Assembly: GCA_015680685.1 (NCBI GenBank)
Contig: MNCI01034775.1
Span: 32,015 to 55,419, forward strand
Source: Gnetum montanum
Taxonomy: Eukaryota > Streptophyta > Gnetopsida > Gnetales > Gnetaceae
Direction: 5' to 3'
Length of the DNA: 23,405 nt
In this document: positions 1 through 9,704 of the stretch, one piece after another
Layout of the letters: the number at the start of each line of letters is the position of its first letter
Numbering within the stretch: the stretch's first letter is position 1
Translations under genes and position numbers: made by a program
Notes under the pieces: generated by a model
What the model was told of the DNA's origin: nothing
Seen by the model: only the letters and a program-made list of their open reading frames with translations
Databases searched by the model: none

Positions 1-119
1 CGCGATATCGCAAGAGAAGACGCGATATCGCGTACGTGATATCGCATGGGATGCGAGATCGCGGCGGCTGGGATATCGCGTACACGATATCGTGGCTCAG
101 TGCATGTCACGTCTCATCA
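1..119 (-). repeat. 3' LTR (U3 part) of element D, cut by window edge
   Basis: Read on the minus strand this begins TGATGAG at 119 and runs left into a GATATC-rich U3, closely resembling the first 80 bases of the LTRs of element A. It is preceded on its internal side (120 onward) by the same GGGGGTA polypurine boundary used by A. No TATA box is reached before the window ends, so only U3 is visible. CpG dinucleotides are well preserved here, unlike in A, which suggests a younger or less decayed copy. The assignment to the A subfamily rests on the shared terminal heptamer, the shared array and the similar adjoining 3' UTR. Confidence 0.85.
4..91. repeat. GATATC palindromic array in U3 of element D
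   Basis: Five exact GATATC hexamers start at 4, 24, 38, 72 and 86. Two neighbouring pairs (24/38 and 72/86) are 14 bp apart and share the 20-bp module GATATCNNGTACNNGATATC, which is itself palindromic. Most sites are flanked by CG, giving CGATATCG. The position just inside the LTR end suggests a cis-regulatory U3 array; that role is an inference. Confidence 0.85.
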
Positions 120-293
120 TACCCCCATGACTGAATGAAAACTCGTCCTCGAGTTCCTTACAATGATATCAGGTAGGTATGGGATTATTAGGGGAAATGG
201 AACTAATGGGATGACATGTGAATGGTCTTTATTACAAGACTTGACGAAACTGGTGTTCATGACAACAAGGGTGAACAACTTAATACAATGACA
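120..293 (-). mobile_element. Distal 3' UTR and polypurine tract of element D (fragment)
   Basis: The minus strand carries the sequence just upstream of a 3' LTR, ending in TCATGGGGGTA at 130-120. It is similar to the end of element A's 3' UTR (9620-9704), sharing the GAGTTTTCATT...CAGTCAT stretch and the following TACAGG/TACCTACC block. It is also homologous to 361-560 of element B. The fragment stops abruptly at about 293 against a CTCTAATAATTAGAG array, so the rest of D is missing from this side. A 65-codon open frame here is not considered coding. Confidence 0.75.
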
Positions 294-360
294 TCTAATA
301 ATTAGAGTAACCACTCTAATAATAACTACTCTAATAATAACTGCTCTAATAATTAGAGTT
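294..360 (-). repeat. 3' LTR stub of element B (U3 array only)
   Basis: This is an array of CTCTAATAATTAGAG and shorter CTCTAATAATAACTG units matching the U3 array of the B 5' LTR (15624-15751). On the minus strand it directly follows B's polypurine boundary GAGGGTA (367-361), as a 3' LTR should. Only about 67 bp remain. The TATA box, R and U5 seen in the other LTR are absent, and the sequence switches to element D material at 293. The expected terminal TGAT is also missing (AACTC instead of TGATTACTC), so the end has suffered a small change. Confidence 0.7.
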
Positions 361-829
361 TACCCTCATGACTGAATGAAAACTCATTCTCGAGTACAGA
401 AGAAGAGGAACAAGTTCATTACAAAATATATTAGGGGGCTGTGGACTTATTTGACTGACATGCAGAGTGACACAGAGAAAATAGAAAAATACAAAAGTGC
501 TTGAGCATACAATATTACAATTATGTACAAAATTGGTGTTCATGATAATTAGGAAAGAACACCAATAGATCCAAAGGACATCCAACCCCTCTTGGCAATA
601 GAGGCATGAGGGAGAGGTAGAAGAGATTTCGTTGTCATGAACAATCTTCCGTGAGTGATATGGTTGCATCCTCCTTGGTGACGATAGTCCTGCTTCCAGT
701 CCATGGTTCCCACTACAATCACAAAAAAACCAAGGATTAGTATATATAGTACATAAATAATGGTTGAATACCTTGTCTCATCAGTGATTTTATTTAGCCA
801 AGTTGTGATTGTGATAGATTGATTGCTTG
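361..829 (-). mobile_element. Distal 3' UTR and polypurine tract of element B
   Basis: On the minus strand this reads towards the LTR stub and ends TCATGAGGGTA (371-361), the same boundary as in D (TCATGGGGGTA) and A (TCATTGGGGTA). The part near 700-670 resembles A near 9310-9350 (a TGGACTGGAA block), so it is shared 3' UTR. A TATATATA lies at 741-748 and a pyrimidine-rich stretch ending in TGTAG follows it, which could be a splice acceptor but is unproven. Open frames of about 100 codons overlap here on the minus strand; none resembles a known protein and they are treated as non-coding. Element A's insertion splits this UTR at 830. Confidence 0.75.
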
Positions 830-834
830 ATATT
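830..834. repeat. Target-site duplication of element A, left copy
   Basis: ATATT immediately precedes the TGATGAG start of the 5' LTR and is repeated exactly after the CTCATCA end of the 3' LTR at 10531-10535. Five bp is the usual duplication length for gypsy integrases. Confidence 0.9.
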
Positions 835-1646
835 TGATGAGCCACGATATCATGTACGCGATATCGTAGCCTCCCATGCGATATCGAGTACGTGATATCG
901 CATCATGCCTCATTGCCTATAAATAAGAGGCAGGCGCACTTGGTTTGCATAGTTAGTCTTAGTTCCTTACCCAAACTCTTGAATTTTCTTTCTCTCAGAG
1001 TTAGAATTATTTCTACATGCCAGTAGTAGGAGTCATAAACTGAATGGATCCTTATTCAAGCATTGTGTAGCTGAGCACACCTTATGTACGGTAATAAAGA
1101 TGAACTTTGTGATAAACCTTGCAGCATTCAGAATAGATTAATTAATATTAATTACTATTACTTAATGCTTTCCTTAGTTAATTAATGATTCTCTCTCACC
1201 CTATAACTCTCCTAAGTCAACACACATAGTATGATCACTTCGAGCATGCATGTAACACTTGGTAACCCAGTAATGATTAGCATTTGGTAAGCCTAGTAGT
1301 ATTGCACTAGTTCAGGATGTGTATAACAAGCGAGAATAGATACTGGTGTTAGGATCAGTTAAAGCCTAGTTAATAAGTAATCAAATTATATTAGTTACTT
1401 AGTTATCTCTCTCTTCCCTTATTAGTAGTAAGACATAAAAACACATAAAAAGTATAAAAATCATATGCCTCAAGTTTATTTAACAATATAATCATGACAG
1501 ACAAGTAAGCTTGGGAAGGTAATGATTAATCAACCCATTCTTGTTCCACAAAGGTGCATAGGCACTTAGTCCTTGGAATTCAATTAGACAGTGCATGGAT
1601 GCTTGTATTCGTATGGTTGAGCATAGGGATACCTCACCACTCATCA
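835..1646 (+). repeat. 5' LTR of element A (812 bp)
   Basis: It starts TGATGAG and ends CTCATCA, a perfect 7-bp inverted terminal repeat, and aligns end to end with 9705-10530. U3 has four GATATC palindromes (846, 860, 880, 894). A TATA box follows at 918-926, and AATAAA at 1093-1098 marks a plausible R/poly(A) region. U5 contains the CACTTGGTAACCCAGTA block that recurs in the LTRs of B and, partly, C. It is 14 bp shorter than its partner, exactly one array module. Confidence 0.95.
918..926 (+). promoter_or_regulatory. LTR promoter TATA box of element A
   Basis: TATAAATAA lies about 20 bp after the last GATATC module and about 175 bp upstream of AATAAA. The same box is found at 9802-9810 in the 3' LTR, and TATAAATA occurs at the equivalent place in the LTRs of B and C. 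Initiation probably falls about 25-35 bp downstream, near 945-960; this is inferred from spacing only. Confidence 0.8.
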
Positions 1647-1647
1647 T

Positions 1648-1665
1648 TGGCACCATTGTTAGGGA
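1648..1665 (+). other. Primer-binding site (tRNA-Asp type) of element A
   Basis: TGGCACCATTGTTAGGGA starts two bases after the LTR end. It aligns without gaps to TGGCGCCGTTGCCGGGGA, the complement of the plant tRNA-Asp 3' end used by Athila-type elements. All five differences are C-to-T or G-to-A transitions, as expected from deamination of methylated cytosine, so the site was probably perfect when active. Confidence 0.85.
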
Positions 1666-1784
1666 CTTTGTTGTTTGTGTGCTAACTAGAACATAGGAAA
1701 TATTTCACATCGTTGGAACGAACCATCAGGGTTGGTTAGAGAAAAATAATAAATAAGAATACATTGCATACTAAATAGACAATC

Positions 1785-4057
1785 ATGTCTCCTTCTTTGT
1801 ACAAAAGTGTTTCATCACCTAGATCTGATACAAGGAATAATCGAAGGTGTAGTACACATGATAATCCACCTGTTCCTCAACAATTTCATGTGGTATATGT
1901 TCATCCTGATGAATATGTACCAAAATTTACCTTTATCCTCCACCAGGATGAACAACTGCATTGGTGAGATTTAGAAGGTAACATAGTGTTACCTCCCAAT
2001 TATTCAGTCCTGGGCATGCTTCTTCATGATCTCACATGAATTGGCATGCAACACTTACAAGCTAAGTATGTTGTGCATGATCATGACTTGAGAGAGTATC
2101 GACCCACGGAGGCACAACATCAAAGGAACTTACAATAGGAGAGACGTCATGAATCCATGAAGGGAAATTTTTCACAGAGCATCCCACATGTCCTAAGAGA
2201 AAATGAGGGTGGTGAACCTGCCTCAAGCAGTCTCCCACAGAATGATGTTCCTCTCATTGACTTTCGTCAAGGGGTTGTGTATCAGAATCTTTACTCAACT
2301 ATCCATAACCCGAATTCTGGTACTAATAGACACAAAGGGTCTAAAAAAGGAACATGAGCACATGACAAAGATGGACGTTTCGATCGTAACTGTGATCGAG
2401 GACACGACCACCAAAGAGAAGGAAGCAGACACTGACATGGTGACAGTCCTTCTTCTTCTTCACCTTCCTCATCTCCTTCACCCTCTCCTTCAATATCTGG
2501 ACATAGTAACAAGGAAAAAGACCATGAGGATAAGGGTAAGAGAAATGAGAGTCATAGACAAAATAGTTGAGAAAGGGGATGAGGGCACTCTAGAGAAACA
2601 TAGCATGAGAGAATGGAGAGTAGGAAACAACATAGGCATCATAGACGCCATAGATGGGATGATCACAATGAACCCCTACTTGCTACTCGAAGTATGTTAG
2701 ACATAACTAAGGTTGTTAGGATCCTAACAACGCACCAAAAGGATAGTAGGATTAAGAGATGAGACATGAAAAATATCCCACAATTTGAAGGGGGGAACAA
2801 CGCTGATCCTCAAAATCATCTACAAGCATTTCATGATGCATGTGCCTTACAAAACATAGAAAATGAATGATAGAAACTTAAGTTATTCCCATGGACACTA
2901 GTCAAAGAAGTGGAGAGTTGGTACTGGTCCTTAGAACTGGAATCTATTCGTAGGTGAAGTACCATGTTAGAATTATTCAATGATAAGTACCAAATGTACT
3001 CCTGAGTATCCAACCTACGAAAGGAAATTTAAAGTTGGAAACAAGGAGGACATGAACCCTTGGATGCCACCATGTGCTGATATTATGCACTATTATATCA
3101 TTTTCCTAGCCATAGTTATTCATAGAGGGATCAAATACGCCATCTCGTAGATGGGCTTAGGCATGAAACAAGAAGAACCCTTGGGACGTATGCCCAAGGG
3201 AGGCTATTTGAGCTTAGGATCCATCAAGTTCAAAGATTATTGGAGCAAGTTGCTAAAGAAGAAGGTGATCTAAGGAAAAGAAAGAGTGCAAAGGAATATA
3301 ATAGAGATCCTTCCCTCCAAAAGAAGGGAGTAAGATTTTGTGAGGATGAAGAAGAGTCACCACTCCAAGAGATAGTGAATAGGAAAACTTTGCCCATTCA
3401 AAAACTTACATTAAAAGTATCGGTAAAGGTAGAACAAATTTGGGATTCCCTGGATGATAGATTTCAAACCATTCTTAAAATAGTAGAGGAGTTTAGAGAG
3501 CAAGGTAGTGAGCATGAAAAAAGAAAAAAGAGAGAAACTGAACATGCACGTAACAAGGATAAAGGAAAATTTGCCATTATCAAAGAGGTTATGGATTCAG
3601 ATATAGACAATGATAGTGGATGTGAGATATTCCATTGTGACCATCCTAAGGGATGTTTCCCTATAATCTTACATCTGCAGGAGTCTGGGGTGTATGCACT
3701 TAACCCACAATTAAACAAAAGGCAAACACCTCAGAGGTTACCTTATCCTCAAAGTAACTCAAGACAGTTCCACCAACCCTTAACGTATTATCCAAGTGGA
3801 ACTACGCCACAACTGATCGAGCAATATGAACAATGGAAGTACCCATAATCATGGGGAATGCCACCATCAAGGCAATAGTATCCTTAGCAGAAACCTAACC
3901 CGTATGGATATTACATGCAACGACCAATCTCTCCACATGACTCTACTGGTCACGTTACTTCTCAACCTCACTACCAAGATTGTAAGTATTATAGGACTCC
4001 TTCTCCTAGGGGTGAGGTTCCATAAACATACCTCCTTCTCATTCAGCTACACCTCTT
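1785..4057 (+). pseudogene. gag: Degenerate gag of element A
   Basis: One frame (codons starting at multiples of three) can be followed from ATG 1785 to the N at 4058, interrupted by about twenty stops but without an obvious frameshift. The N-terminal third is low-complexity, with a Ser/Pro run and an Arg/His/Lys-rich tract (about 2370-2660). A retrotransposon-gag domain follows (residues about 345-485), with HLQAFHDAC, WKQGGHEPLD and DGLRHETRRTLGTYAQG motifs closely matching element B's gag. Next comes a Lys/Glu-rich helix and a DHPKGCFP segment, also shared with B as DHPKGQCP. The longest clean stretch is 3240-3848. I see no CCHC zinc knuckle. The product would be the capsid protein of cytoplasmic virus-like particles. 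Most stops are TGA or TAG. Confidence 0.88.
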
Positions 4058-4058
4058 N

Positions 4059-4484
4059 TTGGTCAACTCTAAATGAATTTTACTCTTTTTTAGCAGAGGC
4101 AGGCTCCAGGCCTTGTACATTTCTTGAGAAATCGAGTTGACACCAAAACCTAAATCCAAAAAAGCTTTGCACAACTCATTTCTAGCGATTTTTAGATATA
4201 TTAGAGGACTCCAAAGATTAGATAATTTCTTAGAAAGATGGCTAGCTTTTATCCAATCAATGATGGCATGAGTTAACATGACCATATGCATTGAGCACAG
4301 TTCTTCGATTGAAGAGAGCTCTGAAATTTTAAGTGATAGATAGGTGGTTGAAGAATTAGCCACTTGTGGTTACAAGGGCTTAGTTGGACTATTGGTTCTA
4401 AAGAAAGGTCTTTTCTTCATGTAGTTTTTAGAACCAATAGTAGGTTTAGGGTTAACAGTCCTTGTGGCGTTACGTTGCTGTGGT
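4059..4484 (-). pseudogene. Inverted block carrying the element A protease
   Basis: Although element A reads on the plus strand, this 426-bp block is coding-like on the minus strand. It encodes a short PFFRTNSP stretch matching PFFRNVHR in B's gag, then an acidic linker, then a retropepsin-like segment AFLDLGFGVNSIS near 4140-4180. That segment resembles the Athila protease active-site region (DLG/DSG-type) followed by a YKAWSL helix. The block is bounded by single N bases at 4058 and 4485. Turned round, its edge ACCACAGC joins element A's gag in the same order as in B's gag (12526-12533, read on the minus strand). The protease would cleave the Gag-Pol polyprotein. It has few stops but ends at both Ns. 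Mis-oriented assembly is the simplest explanation; a real inversion cannot be excluded. Confidence 0.75.
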
Positions 4485-4485
4485 N

Positions 4486-6459
4486 TTGGAAATATTAAAG
4501 GAAAATACATTCAGAAAGATCATTAAGAAGAAAGTTCCATGCATTGCATACAGTGACTCAGGGTGTAATTGCATGCAGAAGTCATGGTTTGTGCAACGTT
4601 TAACATTGCTTGTATGCAACCAGTGTGCACAAGTGATTGATATACAAAGATTCATGTATGCAGTAGCCAAAAGACAGGAAGGCACCTAGTGGCTAATAGC
4701 TAATCAAGAGAGCAACTCAACTATATGCATGGAACCAATTGAGGGTTTGACTTATGCTTACATCAATGGCATAGACACATTAGAGCAAGTCCATCGCCAA
4801 CTTCCAAGTCTGGACCTTGAAAATATCAACTGGGGGAAGCTGGAAATCTTTGATAAGGTTAAGCAAGAGCCCCTTGAGCTAAAACCATTGCCCATTGGTT
4901 AGAATACATGTTTCTTAAAAATGAAAAACTGGTAATTATTAATGTGAAGTTAGCTCCAACACAAAAAGAAAGACTACTAAAAGTGATAAATAAATGGCCA
5001 AAAGCCTTTTCTTTGTCATATCCTGAATTAACTAGAATAGATCCTAGGATATGCCAATATAGAATTTACACCAATCCCTCCATGAAGCCTCGAAAACAAC
5101 CGTAGAGGCGATTGAACCCAAAATTGAAGCAAGTAGTTAAAGAAGAAATTGAATAGCTTCTAAAAGTTGGGATCATCTACCCCATTGCTGATAGCGAATG
5201 GGTTAGCCCCTTAGTTATAGTACCCAAAAAGAGAGGAAAATGGAGGATGTGCATAGATTTTAGGCTATTGAATATGGCAACATTCAAAGACCACTTTCCA
5301 TTGTCATTCATTAACCAAGTCTTAGACACCATCGTAGGGCATCACTACTATAGTTTTCTAGATGGGTACAGTGGGTACAATCAAATACAAATAGCCCTAG
5401 AAGACCAAGACAAGACTACGTTCACCAGTATTTGGGGAACATTTGCATACAAATAGATGCCATTTGGCTTGTGTACTACCCCTGCAACATTTCAACGATT
5501 AGTTCTAAGCGTATTCCAGTAGCAGATAGGACATGGTGTGAAAGTCTTCATGAACGACTTCTCCACCTACGGAGCAAACTTTGATCAAGCCTTGGACTAG
5601 TTGGAGCAAGTATTAAAATGATGTGTAGAAACCAATTTAAGGCTCAACTAGCAGAAAAGCCATTTGATGGTCCAAGAGGGCATTGTACTAGGGCATAGAA
5701 TTTCATGAATAGGGATAGAGGTAGACCCTGAAAAGATCAAAGTTCTCCAAGGAGTTATCCATCAACCGGAAACTATAAAAGATATCCAGTCATTCCTTGG
5801 ATACACTGGCTACTATAGAAGGTTTATTGAGAACTTTTCAAAGGTTGCAGAACCATTGGTTGAACTAATGAAAAATGACATACCTTTCAAATGGACCATG
5901 GAATGTGAACTAGCTTTTCAAACCTTAAAATAGAAATTGGTAGAAACACCCATTCTACAAGCTCATGAATGGTCTAGTCCATTCCACATAATGATCGATG
6001 CATCCAACTATGCTTTAGGAGCCATACTTACATAGTTAGATGATCAAAAACGTCCTTATTATATCCATTGTACAAGTAGAAGTATCGCTGGTGCACAACT
6101 TAACTACACTACAAGAGAGAAAGAATTAATGGATGTAGTGTTTGCACTAGAAAAATTCAAGCATTATGTCTTGGGCTATAAGGTATTTGTACAAATGGAT
6201 CATAGTGTAATAAGGTTCCTAATGAATAAGCTAATGGTAGGCTCTCACATCATATGATGTCTTGTAATGTTATAAGAGTTCGATCTTATGATGATTGATT
6301 GTAAAGGCACCAAGAATGTAGTTGCTGATCATTTATCTTGATTGCGATGGAACAACAAAGAGGATGAGTATCCAATTTCTGATTATTTCTTAGATGAACT
6401 CCTCTTTACAGGTGTAGTGAATAATCAATTAACCATGGAGACAAACTAGTATAGTAGCA
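4486..6459 (+). pseudogene. pol: Degenerate reverse transcriptase and RNase H of element A
   Basis: Following a protease-RT linker (to about 4905), the RT domain is recognisable from KLVIINVKLAP (4926) through WVSPLVIVPKKRGKWR (about 5199-5246), FLDGYSGYNQIQIALEDQDK (5358-5417), MPFGLC (5457) and QSFLGYTGYYRRFIENF (5788). The catalytic YxDD-like motif is FMND at 5547-5558: the first aspartate codon is AAC, a loss of function. RNase H follows, with DASNYALGA (5997), EKELMDVVFALEKF (6117), DHS (6198) and NVVADHLS (6316). In-frame stops, mostly TAG and TGA, occur throughout. A one-base loss in an A-run near 4915 changes frame. The enzyme would copy the element RNA into cDNA inside Gag particles. 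Confidence 0.9.
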
Positions 6460-7814
6460 TTCTCACCTATCTCCTTACACAACAAACACCACAAGGGTTT
6501 AATGCCAAAAGGAAACAACAGTTTCTTCACTAAGCCAAGTATTTTTATGGAAATCAATGGGCAAATTTACAAAGTATGTCTTGATGGCTTGCTTCGATGG
6601 TGTGTTTCTGATGTAGATCAACTGTGAGTTCTCTAAGATGCTCATGAGGGTCCTTGTGGGGGTCATTACACTAGGAGATGAACAACCATTAAGATGTTAC
6701 TTGTAGGATATTATTGGCCTACATTGTTTTGGGACACCCATCATTTTGTCTAATCTTGTGAGCACTGTCAACGTGAACGGGGGGTGGGGGGTGGGTGGGA
6801 ATGATTGTTAGAATGAAGGGTCCGTAATAATGGATCCAACCTTTAGAACCCTTTAACATTTGGAAAATTAATTTTATGGGGCTGATTACACCAATGTCCA
6901 ATGGAAAAGCTTATATTATTGTTGCTGTTGATTGCCTTACAAAATGGGCATAAGTAGCTACCATTAAGGATTATACATCATCCACAGCTGCATGATTTGT
7001 TCAACAACAAATCATAAATAATTCTGGTGTGCCTCATGCATTTATTTCAGACAATGGTACACACTTCATAGGTGTGAATTTTCAAAAATTAATGCAACGC
7101 TTAGGGGTTGAGCTCAAAATGACAACACCATATCACCCCTAAGCAAATTGTCAAGCTGAAGTCACCAATAGGGAGATTATGAAGATATTGACAAGAACCA
7201 TTAGCAAGTTTAGGCGAGACTGGAGCACTAAACTGAATGATGCTCTTTGGGCATACCACTCCACATGGAAACTCCCTATAGGCTACTCTCCCTATGAGTT
7301 AGTGTATGGTAAATTACCAACGCTTCCCATTCAAACTGAGCTTCATACGCTCTCCACGACATGTGACCTCAACCTTGATCTTGATTTAGCACAAAAACAA
7401 TGATTGATTATCCTTAACCTACTAGATGAGAACCGATTGGCTGCCCTGTCATCTAACGAATTACATAAGGCCTTTAATAAACAATGTCATGACCTAAGGA
7501 TTGGAAAAGGTAAATATCAAGTGGGAGATAAGGTTCTCTACTAGAATCCCACACATGTGCCACAACGTACCAAATTTCAAATGTTGTGGGAAGGACCTTA
7601 TCTCATCCATGTAACTTTTCTTTTAGGGGCCATGATGATATACAAACCTGAGATCCCATATAAGAAACTATTGGCCAACATCTAACAAACCAAACCTTTC
7701 CATGAGCTTAGGTTAGCTAGTACTCATACTACCTCTATTGGTGGATAACCTTGCTCACTATTTCGGATCTCCTCCTTCCAACTCAGTCATGGGGAAGATG
7801 GCCATCAATGCTAA
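6460..7814 (+). pseudogene. pol: Degenerate integrase of element A
   Basis: The HHCC zinc-binding module is visible as HEGPCGGHY (about 6640-6666) and SCEHCQRE (6754-6777). The catalytic core has INFMGL at 6867, where the first acidic residue is Asn (AAT) instead of Asp. SDNGTHF (about 7050) keeps the second Asp, and AEVTNREI (about 7158) keeps the Glu. A C-terminal KYQVGDKVLY...WEGPYLI region (7510-7610) ends the family's usual layout. An extra T near 6545 and a G-rich tract at 6779-6799 both change frame. The frame stops at 7746, but element C shows similarity continuing to a GDGHxC-stop, so the ancestral pol end is probably the TAA at 7812-7814. Confidence 0.9.
6779..6799 (+). other. G-quadruplex-type tract in integrase of element A
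   Basis: Four guanine runs, G6-T-G6-T-G3-T-G3, separated by single T loops, fit the strict intramolecular G-quadruplex pattern. They lie right after the CxxC of the zinc module. Element C has only one G6 run at the same place (22492-22497 read on the minus strand), so the tract looks like a local expansion in A. Confidence 0.85.
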
Positions 7815-9693
7815 CCATTCTAAGCCCTCAGCTCTTTTTATATTTTTGTTTTACACATTTCTTTAATCTTTCTTATTTTTTTTATACCATCGTTCACATT
7901 TTTACTATTTCTTTATTTGGTTAATTTACTTTCCTTCATCATACAATAAGTGCTCCTGATGGTGGATTGAATTATATACTATTGATTGCTAATGTTTGGT
8001 TTTTTACATTTGAATTATGATGTTGATATTATGATATGGTTCTTTTGATAAAACAGACAATGAGTCCACGTTGTCCATTTATTTATTCAACTCTGTGATC
8101 TCCCTTAGCTTGGAACTGTATAGTCCCTTTTTCTAATCAACTTCTTAATAAATTGGTGGCTTGGTATTTTTCAAACTAAAGGAAGGAATCAATGGTTGAA
8201 AAGGGTGTGAATTCAAGGGGATTTGATGCATTTGTGTTGGCCATTTTCTTGGGTGATTGGATGCTTTTTCTTGGGTTTTTCGCCATTCTTCCATCAATCA
8301 AATATCAGGAAGCTGAGTGAATAAAAATAAGTCTTTGCATGGTGTCATTATCATGAAAAAGAAGAAGAAGAAGAAGTGGGAATTCAAAGCACACCCCTTA
8401 CAAATAATAAATAAATAAGGGCTACAAGCACTGGTTATGGCACTAGAAAGACATGTTACATTACTTGAAGGTTCCCTCTATCTAAGGCTCTTTCTCGCTT
8501 CCTGCTTCTCCATCTCGCTCTCATTAGAATGGTGGTGACACTTTGTGGATGCATTTTTGTTGCTTTAAGAGGATGGATTGGCCAAGTGTATTGATGCGAG
8601 GTCACTAAGTATGGTTGGTTTGAGTCTGGATTTGGAATGAGTTCTACTCAGTCACATTAACCATGACATACACAAGGGACTTTACATAACCTTTCTCTTG
8701 GGATTCCATTCCATTTCTACTCTCCATCTTTCTTTCAATTTTTCACCTCATTGCCAGTTTTATGATTAGTCCATATCTTGGTTGTTGTATTGTTTTTCCT
8801 TGGTAAATTCTTATGGGTAAGTTTTTAACTCTTGCTTCCAAATGACATTTCTAGAGCCTACGGACTCTTTGGTTTGTGGGTTTGTCAGGGAAAAAAGGGC
8901 ATGAGCCTACTTTGCGGAGGATCCACTAGCATTTCTTTTTGGTGCAATTGTTAAGTTGTTTCCTTAAACATTCTCTGCAATCAACCATTTCTTGTTTCAT
9001 CCCCATATTTGACATCCATTTTATTGGCATTTCCATTGTTATTTTTCCCATCTTTCTTGTTCTTTATATTTTTTCATCTTATTGCTACCAGAGGTTTGCT
9101 TTTAGTTGTGGGGGCCCTAGCACAAATTTTTCAATTTCTCCATTCTACTACTTGCCTAACCCCTACACCTTGGGTAGTTATCAGTAATAAACCTCTAACC
9201 CAGTTTCTGCCATAACCACAACCCAACAAATGCACTTTATATTGAGGCAAGGTATCAACTGCATTATGGTTTACTTATCCTTTCTCATTCATGAATGTTT
9301 TGTGTGTGTGTAGATGGAGATTACATGAACTATGGACTGGAATAGGAGGAAGCACTTGGGATGTACTAGAGCTAGAACATTTACGATGGGAACAAATCTA
9401 GTCACATGGCTATGGATAAATAATGGAAGGTGCAATCTTGGCATTCACAGTAACACACCTCATTTTCTTTTCTCCCTCTTTTTCTCTTTAAGCTATCAAG
9501 TGAAGGTCTGGATGTGATCCATGTACAGTGTTCACCACAAAGGGTGTGAACACCAATGTTGTAATATGTTTATTGATCCATTCACTAGGCACTTTGAGTC
9601 TGTTATTCCCTGTTGCTATCAGTTTTCATTGAATCAATAATCCTGTACCTTTCCAATATTTTGTAAGGAATGCGAGGATGAGTTTTCATTTAG
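7815..9693 (+). mobile_element. 3' untranslated region of element A
   Basis: No coding frame is supported across 1.9 kb; the open frames at 8939-9215 have no recognisable motifs. The part 8150-8660 is homologous, in the element's own sense, to B at 11580-11090 and C at 21010-20515. A short block, GGGCTACAAGCACTGGTTATG, recurs in all three with small changes. A module with GTCTTTGCATGGTGT and GAATTCAAAGCACACC occurs once here (8331-8397) but twice in B and C. A (GAA)n run lies at about 8359-8376. There is no env-like ORF, unlike element C. Confidence 0.8.
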
Positions 9694-9704
9694 TCATTGG
9701 GGTA
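9694..9704 (+). other. Polypurine-tract region of element A
   Basis: TCATTGGGGTA abuts the 3' LTR start TGATGAG. The G-run plus TA before the LTR is conserved in D (GGGGGTA), B (GAGGGTA) and C (GAGGGTA), which marks it as the plus-strand priming site despite its short purine stretch. Confidence 0.7.

Noticed and set aside
4-91. CRISPR-like or satellite array made of GATATC units
   Set aside because: Units are short, unevenly spaced and confined to LTR U3 regions. There are no spacers, and the setting is a plant retrotransposon.
2203-2700. 165-codon plus-strand open frame
   Set aside because: It overlaps the true gag frame in another register. The gag frame has family motifs on both sides, and this one has none.
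6719-6901. 60-codon minus-strand open frame with a Pro run
   Set aside because: It is the antisense of the G-rich tract and integrase core of element A.
8359-8376. (GAA)n microsatellite as a functional element
   Set aside because: It is a short simple repeat within a 3' UTR, the matching place in B is a TTG run, and it probably arose by slippage.
8939-9215. Overlapping plus-strand open frames, hydrophobic, possibly a membrane or env-like peptide of A
   Set aside because: The hydrophobic composition follows from T-rich 3' UTR sequence. There is no homology to C's env-like ORF, and both frames are short.
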